From JACPDD01 sp040900105 (GTDB lineage: Bacteria; Patescibacteriota; Microgenomatia; Levybacterales; UBA12049), in the NCBI GenBank assembly GCA_040900105.1, contig JBBDZP010000053.1:11474-75473 (forward strand): a stretch of DNA of 64,000 bases, given 5' to 3'. Under the pieces are notes generated by a model. It had not been told where the DNA came from. It made no database searches and saw nothing but the letters and a program-made list of their open reading frames with translations. Positions within the stretch are counted from its first letter, which is position 1. Every line of letters starts with the position of its first letter. Positions 45,326 through 53,695 of this stretch are shown here, piece by piece. The position numbers were made by a program, and so were the translations under genes.

Positions 45326-45568
45326 ATGAATCCTTTCTCAGCGATTCCAAGCGCATTTCCGCCCTTAACATACCTTGTAATTTTGGTCTGGTCTCTTTTT
45401 TGGAAAGGACTTGCTCTATGGAGAGCGGCAAAATATGACCAAAGGAACTGGTTTATCGTAATTTTAATTGTTAATTTGGCGGGAATTTTAGAAATTATAT
45501 ATCTCTTTGGATTTGCTAAGAAAAAGCTTAGATTTTCCGAGCTAAAAATTTGGGAAACAAAGAAATAA
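45326..45568 (+). CDS. DUF5652-like small membrane protein
   Basis: An 80-residue protein with two TM helices (about 11-30 and 46-66). FWKGLALWRAAKYDQRNWF and IVNLAGILEIIYLFGFAKKK match the DUF5652 pattern (WKGxALWxAAxxxxxxWFxxLxIxNTxGILExxYL), a small family widespread in Patescibacteria. Function is unknown. ATG 45326 is preferred to TTG 45323. It is a plus-strand gene between minus-strand genes, and its last 41 bp overlap the 3' end of the YfhO-like gene tail to tail. A long minus-strand reading frame over it is a shadow. Confidence 0.85.
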   Translation: MNPFSAIPSAFPPLTYLVILVWSLFWKGLALWRAAKYDQRNWFIVILIVNLAGILEIIYLFGFAKKKLRFSELKIWETKK

Positions 45569-47855
45569 CAACAATTCCCAAAGCTCCTCCTAACGCTAGC
45601 CAAAGCCCTATTGTAAAACTTTGAGGCTGATACCTGAATTTTACCAAATGCTTTCCACTTGTGACCGGCACTGCGCGGAATGTGTAGTTTGCTCTTAAGA
45701 TTGGAACATTCTTGCCGTCTATCTCTGCCTTCCACCCTCTGTAATAATTATCTGACAGAAATAGCAACCCCGGCCTGGCAGAGGAGACTTCAATGTCTAT
45801 TTCGTTGGGCTTATATTTTTTTATCTCCGCCAGGCCAACACTTTCCAGAGATTTTAAAATCTCTGGATTCTCTTCAAGAATAATCTGTTTTCTAAGATCT
45901 ATATTTTCTGAAACAAGATGGGTTATTATTTTTTGAGGGTCCTCCTCTACTACGTAATCACCTACTAAAAAGGCACGGGGGGAAACATCTCTGTTCTCAT
46001 AAATTTTATATGCTCGCTCCTGGTATATCTGGGCAAACTGTCCCCCCGGGTAAGTCCATACGGGGAATGTCCACCCCGCACCATCGTCAGAATTTTTATG
46101 AACCACATATTTTGTCCCCAAAAGATCCATCATGGCTGAGGTATTAGGACTATCTTTTGGAAACATGACAACAGAACGGGAAGACTGCCTCAGCTTTCCA
46201 TCTGCAATTGACGCGGCAAATTCCCCATATCTTTTTATGTAAAGAGCATCATATCCTTCAAGCGAAGGCAGCCTAAAGTAAATTGAAGCTTCGCCTCCAA
46301 AATTACTCATAATCCTGTTGGGGCTTGAGATTTGAGAGAAAGCAGAAGCTACCGGAAGATCTGCGAAAACCAGATTTTTCGGAGAAAATTCCTGCCATTT
46401 ACTGACAAACCGCAACATATCCAGCGATACTAAGACTAGAAGAAGTAAACCGCAAGCGTAAATGAATTTTTTATTTAGAGCGGAAAGAAGCACTATGCCT
46501 ACCCCGGAGAAAAAAACTAAGGTTGGCAACTTAAGATTATTTTTTGCAATTACGGCTTTAAGCGCTGGGATGTGAAACTCCAGATATACCGCCGCCCACA
46601 TTAGAGCAATTAATGCTGCGAGAATGGAAAAAAAGATTGCTATCTTTTTTATTTTTTTATCCTTGAGATCTCTGATCAAGCCGTCAAATCCAAACGCTGA
46701 CAAAACCGCAAACATAAAACTATAAACAACAACAATCCTACTTGCTGCACTTGTTGAAATCACAGGAACTTTAACCCAGACTAAAAGATCTGCCAATTTA
46801 GTGTCCAGAGCAAAAAGAAGCGCGGCGGTGCCTGCGACAAGGAAAAATAGCATCTCTTTTTTCTTCTTTACCGTTATCGCGTAAAGGGCAAGTATCAAAG
46901 GGATGACTCCAATAAATCCATTCCACTCCGCATAGTGTCCAAACCAATCATTTCTTGTAACAGGATTGCCAAAAAAATCCGGAGCAAAAAGCGTAGGAAG
47001 ATAAGAAAGAGGAATTACTTCTGCTTTTTGGAAATTACTACTCCTGAAGGATTGTAAATAAAATTCTGTAGATGGTAATAGTTGCGGCATGACAAGCAAG
47101 AGTCCAAAACCAACAAACAGTGATGTTTTTAAAAAGCTGCTTGAGTCCTTTGTAACAATCAATTTATATAAAATATATACGATTGCAAAAAGGAGAAAGT
47201 AAATACTTATCTGAAAATGTCCGCTAAAAAAAGACAGGAGAATTGTAAAAGACAAAAGTGTTAAGAATCTTATTTTCTTTGTATTGAAATATTTTTCAAC
47301 TGCAAAAAGGGTAAGTGGAAGTGGAAGTATTGCATATCCAAGCGTTCCATAGCCCATCCATGAAGTCATGAAACCACAAAACATAAATGAAATAGAAGAA
47401 ATTAGACTGGCAATCTCACTTCTTTTAAGCGCTCTCACAAAAACATACATAGAAAGTCCCGCAAGTAGAGGCTGAAGAAGTATCAGAATGCTCCATCCGT
47501 CAACAAAAGGAAATATGAAAAATAATAGGTTGAGTGGTGAGAGAACAGCCGATTGATAATTAGCAAGAAGCGGTGTACCTGCAAAACTGTAAGGATTCCA
47601 TAGGGGAACTTGTCCGCTCTTCCAAATCTCAATTGCCAAATGTCTCCATGGATATATTTGAGTTATTACGTCAGGCATTGCGCCATTTTTCACCGGTCCG
47701 GCAAACTGAGGATATGCACTCCATGGGGCAAAATTATTCAATTGGTAACTTGCTGCAAATGGGGCTCTGCCTTGTAGAAAATAAGGATTTGCAAAAATAA
47801 ACCATATTACAAAAATAAAAATTAGCGGCCAAAATCTTAAACACAATTTCTTCAT
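45528..47855 (-). CDS. YfhO-like GT-C membrane protein
   Basis: A 775-residue polytopic protein. TQIYPWRHL (Trp70), VPLWNPYSFAGTPLLANYQS (Trp86-Asn-Pro) and LSPLNLLFF form the first outside loop; FAPDFFGNPVT and GYDALYIKRYGEF follow. The C-terminal beta domain has YYRGWKAEIDGK and VTSGKHLVKFRY, then a final TM. The family is thought to transfer sugars from lipid phosphate to surface polymers (YfhO modifies lipoteichoic acid in Bacillus); no teichoic acid genes are seen here, so the acceptor is open. Ends opposite the DUF5652-like gene. Confidence 0.82.
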   Translation of the reverse strand: MKKLCLRFWPLIFIFVIWFIFANPYFLQGRAPFAASYQLNNFAPWSAYPQFAGPVKNGAMPDVITQIYPWRHLAIEIWKSGQVPLWNPYSFAGTPLLANYQSAVLSPLNLLFFIFPFVDGWSILILLQPLLAGLSMYVFVRALKRSEIASLISSISFMFCGFMTSWMGYGTLGYAILPLPLTLFAVEKYFNTKKIRFLTLLSFTILLSFFSGHFQISIYFLLFAIVYILYKLIVTKDSSSFLKTSLFVGFGLLLVMPQLLPSTEFYLQSFRSSNFQKAEVIPLSYLPTLFAPDFFGNPVTRNDWFGHYAEWNGFIGVIPLILALYAITVKKKKEMLFFLVAGTAALLFALDTKLADLLVWVKVPVISTSAASRIVVVYSFMFAVLSAFGFDGLIRDLKDKKIKKIAIFFSILAALIALMWAAVYLEFHIPALKAVIAKNNLKLPTLVFFSGVGIVLLSALNKKFIYACGLLLLVLVSLDMLRFVSKWQEFSPKNLVFADLPVASAFSQISSPNRIMSNFGGEASIYFRLPSLEGYDALYIKRYGEFAASIADGKLRQSSRSVVMFPKDSPNTSAMMDLLGTKYVVHKNSDDGAGWTFPVWTYPGGQFAQIYQERAYKIYENRDVSPRAFLVGDYVVEEDPQKIITHLVSENIDLRKQIILEENPEILKSLESVGLAEIKKYKPNEIDIEVSSARPGLLFLSDNYYRGWKAEIDGKNVPILRANYTFRAVPVTSGKHLVKFRYQPQSFTIGLWLALGGALGIVVISLFPKFLARKI

Positions 47856-49000
47856 TTTCTTATTATATATTTGCGAGCAGATTCGTATAATGCTTTCGTA
47901 GCAATAATATAAATAAATGGAAGCAATGGCATAAAATATCTAACAGAAACATTTCCCACCGATAGTAGGGCGCAGTAGGAAATTATCCAGAATAAAATTA
48001 TTTTGTCTGCATTCTCCAGTTTTTTCTTTAATATTTTCTCTAAGAAAAACAATATTGAAAGAATTGTTGAAATGGGCCATGCGATTATCCATTGAACATC
48101 CGAAGATATTGCCCTATCTGCCCACCATGTATGCCACCTGTTAAAAATCAAGAGATCCCAAAATGAAAGTATAATTCCAATCTCTGATTTGTGATATGTA
48201 TAAATATATTTTTGAATACTGAATACACTTAACAGAGCATAACCATCCATAATTGTTTTAAAATATGAAGCAATTAAAACAGCTAGCGATATAGGCAAAG
48301 TGAGGACGAAAGCAAAAATTTTCCTAATATCTCTTTCTAAGAGAAGATATGCAATAAATGCTAAAAGAAGAAATGCACCCAAAATAAAAAATCTGGTACT
48401 AATAACTGCTCCCAACATAACAGATACTAAAATAAACCATCTCGTATAATTTTTACTCCTGTTTGCCCTAATAAAAAAATATAAAGCAAAGATTATAAAA
48501 GGTAATTGAATCGGTTCTATAAGAGGCAAATTAACTGCAGTATTCAAAAAAAGAGGTTCGTTTAAAAAAACAGCCAAAGGTACAAGCGCCAGCAGGCTAT
48601 TTTTAAGACTTGCTTTTGCTATTAAAAAAACTCCAAAAGCAGAAAGACCCAAAAGAATAATTGAAGTTGTTATCGCATTATCAAAAATAATAATCGAGAG
48701 CCCGATTAAATATAAACCGAGTGGAGGCTGGTCAGATAAAACCAGAATAGGATTAGCTCCTCTTATAAGCGCTCCTCCCGCATACGCTTCCATAGTCTGG
48801 TCTGGAATTATCCCCGGATTTATTTTTGTAACATACTGCGAAGTTTCATAAGCCCGCTTTAGAGGTTCGTATTGATAGTTTCTGTAAAAGAAAGGCTCCC
48901 TATTTTGATAAAGCAGTATCGCGGGCCTTATTAAAATTAGAATCAAAAAACACAACGCAAATATATTAGTTTTGTTTATCTTTTTCTTTGGAGCTCCCAT
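47852..49000 (-). CDS. Divergent GT-C-like membrane protein
   Basis: A 382-residue polytopic protein with about 10 TM helices and almost no soluble tail. The first outside loop has IPDQTMEAYAGGALIRGANP (Asp67, Glu71) and VLSDQPPLGLYLIG (Asp90), a layout seen in GT39/GT83-like proteins with a D-x-PPxxxY motif. It is the smallest and most divergent PMT-like protein here, so the call is weaker. It is coupled to the YfhO-like gene downstream by ATGA and overlaps the GT2 upstream by 25 bp. Confidence 0.62.
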   Translation of the reverse strand: MGAPKKKINKTNIFALCFLILILIRPAILLYQNREPFFYRNYQYEPLKRAYETSQYVTKINPGIIPDQTMEAYAGGALIRGANPILVLSDQPPLGLYLIGLSIIIFDNAITTSIILLGLSAFGVFLIAKASLKNSLLALVPLAVFLNEPLFLNTAVNLPLIEPIQLPFIIFALYFFIRANRSKNYTRWFILVSVMLGAVISTRFFILGAFLLLAFIAYLLLERDIRKIFAFVLTLPISLAVLIASYFKTIMDGYALLSVFSIQKYIYTYHKSEIGIILSFWDLLIFNRWHTWWADRAISSDVQWIIAWPISTILSILFFLEKILKKKLENADKIILFWIISYCALLSVGNVSVRYFMPLLPFIYIIATKALYESARKYIIRK

Positions 49001-49725
49001 AATCTTGCATAGGTTATAAAAATGCTAAAAGCCTGATACATACTTTCTATGAGTCCGGCTGTACCAACTTTAAATCCCTTTTGTAAGATATAGTAGTCAA
49101 CAAAAGTTGATACCATAACCCGTGGAAATCTCCACCAGGACATCTTGGGGTGCCCGGCATCATACCTTAGCTGTGCTTCTACCTTTGACCATTCTATGGT
49201 CTTTTTGAGCATTTGGGAAAGATTTCTGTGCGTATAGTGGAGCAAGAATCCTGACAGCTCCCCTGATTTTCCGGTGGCGATTGGACTTTCATGTAATTTT
49301 CCCTCCCATCCTTTAAGATTTTCTCTTCTGAAGAGTCTTTCCATTTTTTCATGCTGCGGCCATTCATGATTTCCTAAATAGAAATTCTTTCTTATAACTT
49401 TGTACGTCGCAATTTCAGAATATTTGATATTTGATATTTGATATTTGATATTTCGAGCAAGCTCGCTCGTTACTCTTTCATCCGCATCTACGTAAAACGC
49501 CCAATCTCCCGTTACTTGCTTAAGTCCCACATTTCTAAGCTGCGAAAAGTCACTGGAGTCGACTCTCACAACTTTTGCGCCCATTCTTTCTGCAATTTGA
49601 GGTGTTCTGTCTTCTGAAGCATTATCAACAACAATTATCTCATCGCAAAAAGAAAGACTATCCAAGCAGTCCGCAATTCTTTCCTCTTCATTCTTTGCAA
49701 TTACAATCCCCGATATTTTATTCAT
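48976..49725 (-). CDS. WaaE/KdtX-like GT2 glycosyltransferase with heptamer-repeat loop
   Basis: A 249-residue GT2 starting MNKISGIVIAKNEEERIADCL. VVDNASEDRT and YVDADERVT (Asp80-Ala-Asp82-Glu83) match the family of 25072 and 50638. The frame is open for 210 bp more upstream, but that part is inside the preceding GT2 gene and not protein-like; ATG 49725 overlaps that stop by 8 bp. Right after DERVT, residues about 91-103 (NIKYQISNIKY) come from a 7-bp tandem array. It probably elongates a lipid-linked glycan at the cytoplasmic face. Confidence 0.86.
   Translation of the reverse strand: MNKISGIVIAKNEEERIADCLDSLSFCDEIIVVDNASEDRTPQIAERMGAKVVRVDSSDFSQLRNVGLKQVTGDWAFYVDADERVTSELARNIKYQISNIKYSEIATYKVIRKNFYLGNHEWPQHEKMERLFRRENLKGWEGKLHESPIATGKSGELSGFLLHYTHRNLSQMLKKTIEWSKVEAQLRYDAGHPKMSWWRFPRVMVSTFVDYYILQKGFKVGTAGLIESMYQAFSIFITYARLWELQRKR
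49420..49465 (-). repeat. Heptamer tandem array plus short palindrome in GT2 gene
   Basis: Four perfect ATATTTG units (49420-49447) and one ATATTTC (49448-49454) on the plus strand, followed directly by CGAGC-AA-GCTCG (49454-49465). In frame it encodes ELARNIKYQISNIKY. The position in the protein is the same as the array in the GT2 at 25072. Confidence 0.88.
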
Positions 49726-50638
49726 TCTTATAACTCCCTTTCCCAAATTTCCCTTGGTAGAAATCCATAATTCCTTTTTTTTGCCATTTTCTTCCAGACC
49801 TAAGTAACCTTGCGCTTTCTCTAAGTAGTGCAAGTTTTGAACGCAGGGGAGCATAGCGCATCCCAAACAACATTCTGTTACGCGTAATATAGTAATCCTG
49901 CAAAGGAGATCCTGATCCGCCTGCTGAGCCGGCATTTTTATGCCAGATTACTGCCTTAGGGGCGTATAATATCTTAATTCCCCTTTTTCTTGTTCTCTGA
50001 GACAAATCATTATCTTCATAATAAAGGAAGTATTTCTTATCAAACATTCCTACTTTTTCCAAAGTTTTTTTTGTTATAAGCATACAGCACCCGCTAACGT
50101 ACTCGGTTTCGCAAGTTTCGCTGTATTGTCCTTTGTCAATCTCATCAACGCCCCTATGGTACCCTATGACATTCTTCCATTCCATTTCGCCTCCCGCGTA
50201 CCAAAAAATTTTCCCTAAGTCTTTTGGACTATATCTTTCTTTGTGATATTCAAATCCTTTCGCAAAATAGATCTTGGGACCAACAATTCCTGCTTTTGGG
50301 TCTTTTTCCGCAGCTTGAACCATTTCGTAAACAAAATTTTTGCTGAGCTCGGTATCGTTGTTTAAGATAATTACATAGTCTGCGCCGGCAGAAAGCGCAT
50401 ATCTAATCCCTACGTTATGTCCTTCTGCAAATCCCAAATTTTCGCTGTTTCTTATAAAAATGAGGGGAATATTTTTAAGAAAGTCTTTGTCGATATCGAA
50501 CTTTTCCTCGGAAGCGTTGTCTATTACTACTACCGTTGCCTTAAAATCTTTAATCTTGATTTTGTCTAGTTCCCGTAAACAAGCAAGGGTATTTTCTCTT
50601 CCGTTGAAGTTAATTATAGAAATGAAAACATTTTTCAT
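49718..50638 (-). CDS. Rhamnosyltransferase-like GT2 glycosyltransferase
   Basis: A 306-residue GT2 of the WbbL/rhamnosyltransferase group: FISIINFNGRENTLACL, VVIDNASEE (Asp40), ENLGFAEGHNVG and ILNNDTELS with NND at 93-95 as the DXD-type site. SGCCMLITKKTLEKVG and YYEDNDLSQRTRKRG give the acceptor/base region (Glu-Asp). No TM helices are evident. It shares one base with the stop of the GT2 upstream (TAATG) and overlaps the one downstream by 8 bp. dTDP-rhamnose is a plausible donor but the rml genes are not here. Confidence 0.87.
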   Translation of the reverse strand: MKNVFISIINFNGRENTLACLRELDKIKIKDFKATVVVIDNASEEKFDIDKDFLKNIPLIFIRNSENLGFAEGHNVGIRYALSAGADYVIILNNDTELSKNFVYEMVQAAEKDPKAGIVGPKIYFAKGFEYHKERYSPKDLGKIFWYAGGEMEWKNVIGYHRGVDEIDKGQYSETCETEYVSGCCMLITKKTLEKVGMFDKKYFLYYEDNDLSQRTRKRGIKILYAPKAVIWHKNAGSAGGSGSPLQDYYITRNRMLFGMRYAPLRSKLALLRESARLLRSGRKWQKKGIMDFYQGKFGKGSYKNE

Positions 50639-51543
50639 TATTTGCGGAAAAAGGCTTTATAGAAGATTTTTTTGGCAGGATTTTTTGTGTTTTTAATTTT
50701 TTCATTTCTTAGCCAGAATTTTAATTCTTTGCTTGCGGTTTGCATCTCATGAGTCGTTTTTTGGAGAATATTTCCTTTCTCAATTTCAGAGAAACCCTGT
50801 TTTTCCCAAACAAAAGCAAAAACACACAAATGGTAAAATGCCATAAGAAGTGAGAGCATAAGTCCATGAAATCCATCTCTATAGCCCTCTTGAGCAAAGA
50901 AGCGTGCAAGAAATTCCTTTAGCGGAAATTTTATTGCGTCCGCGAAATTTACTTTATATCCCTTATTTATCAACACTTCGGCCTCATTGGGAACATAAAT
51001 ATTGCTCATTTTGTACAGAAACTGGGAGACAGTTTGATAGTTGTAGTGAAGCATGGGCTCAGAAAGAGTACCTACTTCTCCGTTAACCTTAACCATTTCG
51101 TGCACATGCTTTTCTTCGAATTTACCCTTTGCACGCCTAAACAACCGAAGCTGCGGATCCGGATACCAGCCCGTATGCTCTATCCACTTGCCAAAGATTA
51201 TATTTTTTCTTGGAATAAAGTATCCATCAAACTTTCCTACGCTGACTTTTAGCACTTCTTTTATTTCTTTTTCAAGCTCCGTAGTCACTCTTTCATCGTC
51301 GTCCAGACACAATATCCATTCGCCTGTTGCTTTGGAAAATCCGTAATTCTTATTTACGTTAAGCATTGGATTATTAGGACGATCGAAGATTTTCGAGGTA
51401 TATTTTTTTGCGATTTCTACAGTTTTATCGGATGAAGAATTATCAACCAAAATAATTTCATCGGCAAATCGGATCGATTTGAGGCAATCTTCAATTTTAT
51501 CCTGTGCGTTATAGGCAGAGATAACAACAGAAAGTCTGGTCAT
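50638..51543 (-). CDS. WaaE/KdtX-like GT2 glycosyltransferase
   Basis: A 301-residue GT2: SVVISAYNAQDKIEDCL, LVDNSSSDKT (Asp34) and LDDDERVTTEL (Asp81-83, Glu84). RKNIIFGKWIEHTGWYPD and HEMVKVNGEVG follow the WaaE/KdtX pattern. The loop after DERVT reads IKEVLKVSVGKFDGYF and has no repeat, unlike its paralogs at 25072 and 48976, so it shows the ancestral loop length. The C-terminus is amphipathic and may contact the membrane. It directly follows a flippase gene with no spacer. Confidence 0.87.
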   Translation of the reverse strand: MTRLSVVISAYNAQDKIEDCLKSIRFADEIILVDNSSSDKTVEIAKKYTSKIFDRPNNPMLNVNKNYGFSKATGEWILCLDDDERVTTELEKEIKEVLKVSVGKFDGYFIPRKNIIFGKWIEHTGWYPDPQLRLFRRAKGKFEEKHVHEMVKVNGEVGTLSEPMLHYNYQTVSQFLYKMSNIYVPNEAEVLINKGYKVNFADAIKFPLKEFLARFFAQEGYRDGFHGLMLSLLMAFYHLCVFAFVWEKQGFSEIEKGNILQKTTHEMQTASKELKFWLRNEKIKNTKNPAKKIFYKAFFRK

Positions 51544-52998
51544 TTATTTTTGCAGATTTGCTTTGACCAACTTGAAATCTTCCACCATTTGGCTTCGGGC
51601 CAAAGCAAGCATTGTAAGAAAGTATATCACAACACCCAGTATAATCATAAAAATAAGAGTTGGAAAATCTTTGACTACATGCGGACTAAGCAAGTACACA
51701 ACTGTACCCATAAGTAATGCCGAAAACGCGGGGTAACCGGTAATTTTTACTATACTAAAATTAATATGTTGCTTAACTAAATAAACAACACCTACAACAG
51801 AGGTGGCAATAATTGCCGACGCAATAGAAACACCATTAAATCCGTACATATAAATAGCTAACGGAGTTAAAATCCAGGTTGCGCCGGTCCAGAAAATCAT
51901 TAGATAGAGCGTTGTTTTTATTTTTCCTATTGCGTTTAGAGCATTTGTTAGTGGCGTTGACACGCACGAGAGTGCTGCGTTCAGCGAAAAGAAGGCAAGA
52001 GAAAAAAGAGCCGGCTCCCATTTAATATACTTGGGAATTAGGTTTACAAAATACGGAGACATTACAACAAGGCCTATAAGGGCAGGAAAAACAATAAGGC
52101 ATGAGGCAAATATAGCTTTCTCTATTCCCTTTCCGAGCGTTTCCTTTTCACGCTGAAGGCGGGAGAAGGACGGAAAAGTTATTCTTATAACATTGTCCAT
52201 AACGAGCCGAAGCGGCATAAGTGCCCATTTTTGAGCAAAGCCGATATATCCTACTTGCGCAAGAGGCAAGACTTTCCCGATATAGACTATTAGTAAGTCG
52301 TCTTTAAGGAGTGCCAGAAAGCTATTGGCTTGAAATGGAATTCCAAATGAAAGCAATCTTCTTGCCGCAGGCTTTGAGAAAGAAAACCCGATCCTCCATG
52401 GATTTATCAGGTAAATTGTGATAACTCCACCAATTCCTCTAAGAAGTACCGCAACCGCAAAGCTTAAAACTCCAAATCCCGCCATTGCGAGAACAACTGC
52501 GCTGATATTAAAAAGAAGTGTTTCTACGATTTGTGGGACAACAAGTTTCTCAAACCGCAGCTCCCTTTCCAAAATTATAGAGGGAATAGTTTTAAATGAA
52601 GACAAAAAAAATGCTACAACCAGTGCTCTAAGAAGCCATAAGCCGTTTTCTTCCAGATTATAGAAAGAGGCAATCGTCCCTGACAGAAGAAGAGCAATCG
52701 CACAAACAATAGTTACCAGAACTTGCTGAATCGTAAAAGTTGTTCTTAGTTCTTCCCGGGTCGGGGACTCCTTTTTTTGTATGAGTGCGGCAGCAAGGCC
52801 AATGTCAGAAAAGTAAGAAAGAAATGCAATTGCCGCAGAAACGACAAAGAAAATTCCAAAAACAGAAGGAGACAAATAAATTGTAAGAAGAAGAGTAGAG
52901 ACAAATCCTACTAATTGAACAAAAAAAGTCCTCGAGGTTAAGGCAAAAATTCCCCTTATGGATCTCTTCGTGACTAGAGCAATATCAACTTCTTCCAT
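51544..52998 (-). CDS. Wzx/WzxC-type polysaccharide flippase (MOP superfamily)
   Basis: A 484-residue polytopic protein with about 12-14 TM segments. The N-terminus (RGIFALTSRTFFVQLVGF, then LSPSVFGIFFVVSAAIAFL and FSDIGLAAALIQ) is the WzxC/lipopolysaccharide-translocase pattern. It should move lipid-linked oligosaccharide outward. It differs clearly from the shorter flippase at 15646, so two separate export steps or glycans are likely. It sits between GT2 genes, overlapping the DPM1-like gene by 14 bp and touching the next GT2. Confidence 0.87.
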   Translation of the reverse strand: MEEVDIALVTKRSIRGIFALTSRTFFVQLVGFVSTLLLTIYLSPSVFGIFFVVSAAIAFLSYFSDIGLAAALIQKKESPTREELRTTFTIQQVLVTIVCAIALLLSGTIASFYNLEENGLWLLRALVVAFFLSSFKTIPSIILERELRFEKLVVPQIVETLLFNISAVVLAMAGFGVLSFAVAVLLRGIGGVITIYLINPWRIGFSFSKPAARRLLSFGIPFQANSFLALLKDDLLIVYIGKVLPLAQVGYIGFAQKWALMPLRLVMDNVIRITFPSFSRLQREKETLGKGIEKAIFASCLIVFPALIGLVVMSPYFVNLIPKYIKWEPALFSLAFFSLNAALSCVSTPLTNALNAIGKIKTTLYLMIFWTGATWILTPLAIYMYGFNGVSIASAIIATSVVGVVYLVKQHINFSIVKITGYPAFSALLMGTVVYLLSPHVVKDFPTLIFMIILGVVIYFLTMLALARSQMVEDFKLVKANLQK

Positions 52999-53695
52999 AA
53001 TGTAAATCTTTCCACAGGACCAAGCTTTCCCTTATTGCTCTTATTATTACCCTTGCATTTCCGCCGCTCTGGTTTCCGTATTTTCTTGGATAGTGTGACA
53101 CCTGTGCTTGCTCTACTTTAAGATTTTTCTTTCTTGCTTTTGCCAAAATCTCCGTTGTTATCATTGCGCCTTCTGACTTAAGAGGCATAAGCTTTCTGAG
53201 TGCTTCCTTTCTAAAAAGCTTAAAACCACAGTCTATGTCTTTAAAGTAAAGACCAAACAAAACAAAATCCCAGATTTTTAAAAGGTTCATTAAAACGTGT
53301 CTGAAAGGATGGTCTAGTCTTCTTTTTCTAAAGCCTATAACCATGTCCGCATTGTTAATCTTGGCAAGTAGCCTGGAAACTTCACCAAAATCAAATTGTC
53401 CGTCGCCATCGATGAAAACTACAAGATTGTATTTTGCGCTTGAGAAACCATGCTTTAGCGCCGCCCCATATCCTCTGTTTCTGGGATCTGCAACAACAAC
53501 CAGATGAGAATCTTTCTGGGCAAGTTCTTTCGCAATTTTGAGAGTACTATCAGATGAGCCATCATCCACCATAATAATTTCCCACTTTGAAGCTACTTTT
53601 TGGGCAACAGGAATGGCTTTTCTTACAACCTTTTCTATGTTTTCTTCTTCGTTCCAGAATGGGAAGAAAATTGAAAGCTCAGGAACCTTGTCCAT
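52985..53695 (-). CDS. DPM1-like GT2 (polyprenyl-phosphate sugar synthase)
   Basis: A 236-residue soluble GT2: SIFFPFWNEEENIEKVV, MVDDGSSDST (Asp44-Asp45), FIDGDGQFD (Asp96-Gly-Asp98) and DIDCGFKLFRKEAL. The C-terminal QVSHYPRKYGNQSGG is the conserved basic loop of dolichyl/polyprenyl-phosphate glycosyltransferases. It should make a lipid-phosphate sugar for the neighbouring PTPS-related and YfhO-like proteins. It overlaps both neighbours, by 14 and 17 bp. Confidence 0.88.
   Translation of the reverse strand: MDKVPELSIFFPFWNEEENIEKVVRKAIPVAQKVASKWEIIMVDDGSSDSTLKIAKELAQKDSHLVVVADPRNRGYGAALKHGFSSAKYNLVVFIDGDGQFDFGEVSRLLAKINNADMVIGFRKRRLDHPFRHVLMNLLKIWDFVLFGLYFKDIDCGFKLFRKEALRKLMPLKSEGAMITTEILAKARKKNLKVEQAQVSHYPRKYGNQSGGNARVIIRAIRESLVLWKDLHYGRS

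Noticed and set aside
45220..45735. 171-residue minus-strand open frame
   Set aside because: It lies over the DUF5652-like gene and the end of the YfhO-like gene; its translation has no domain-like pattern, while the plus-strand protein matches a known family.
25521..49454. CRISPR-like tandem repeats
   Set aside because: Units are 7 bp without spacers and lie in coding sequence; no cas gene is present.
49726..49935. N-terminal extension of the GT2 gene at 48976
   Set aside because: The extra 70 residues are out-of-frame reading of the upstream GT2 gene; family members start at MNKISGIVIAKN-like sequence.
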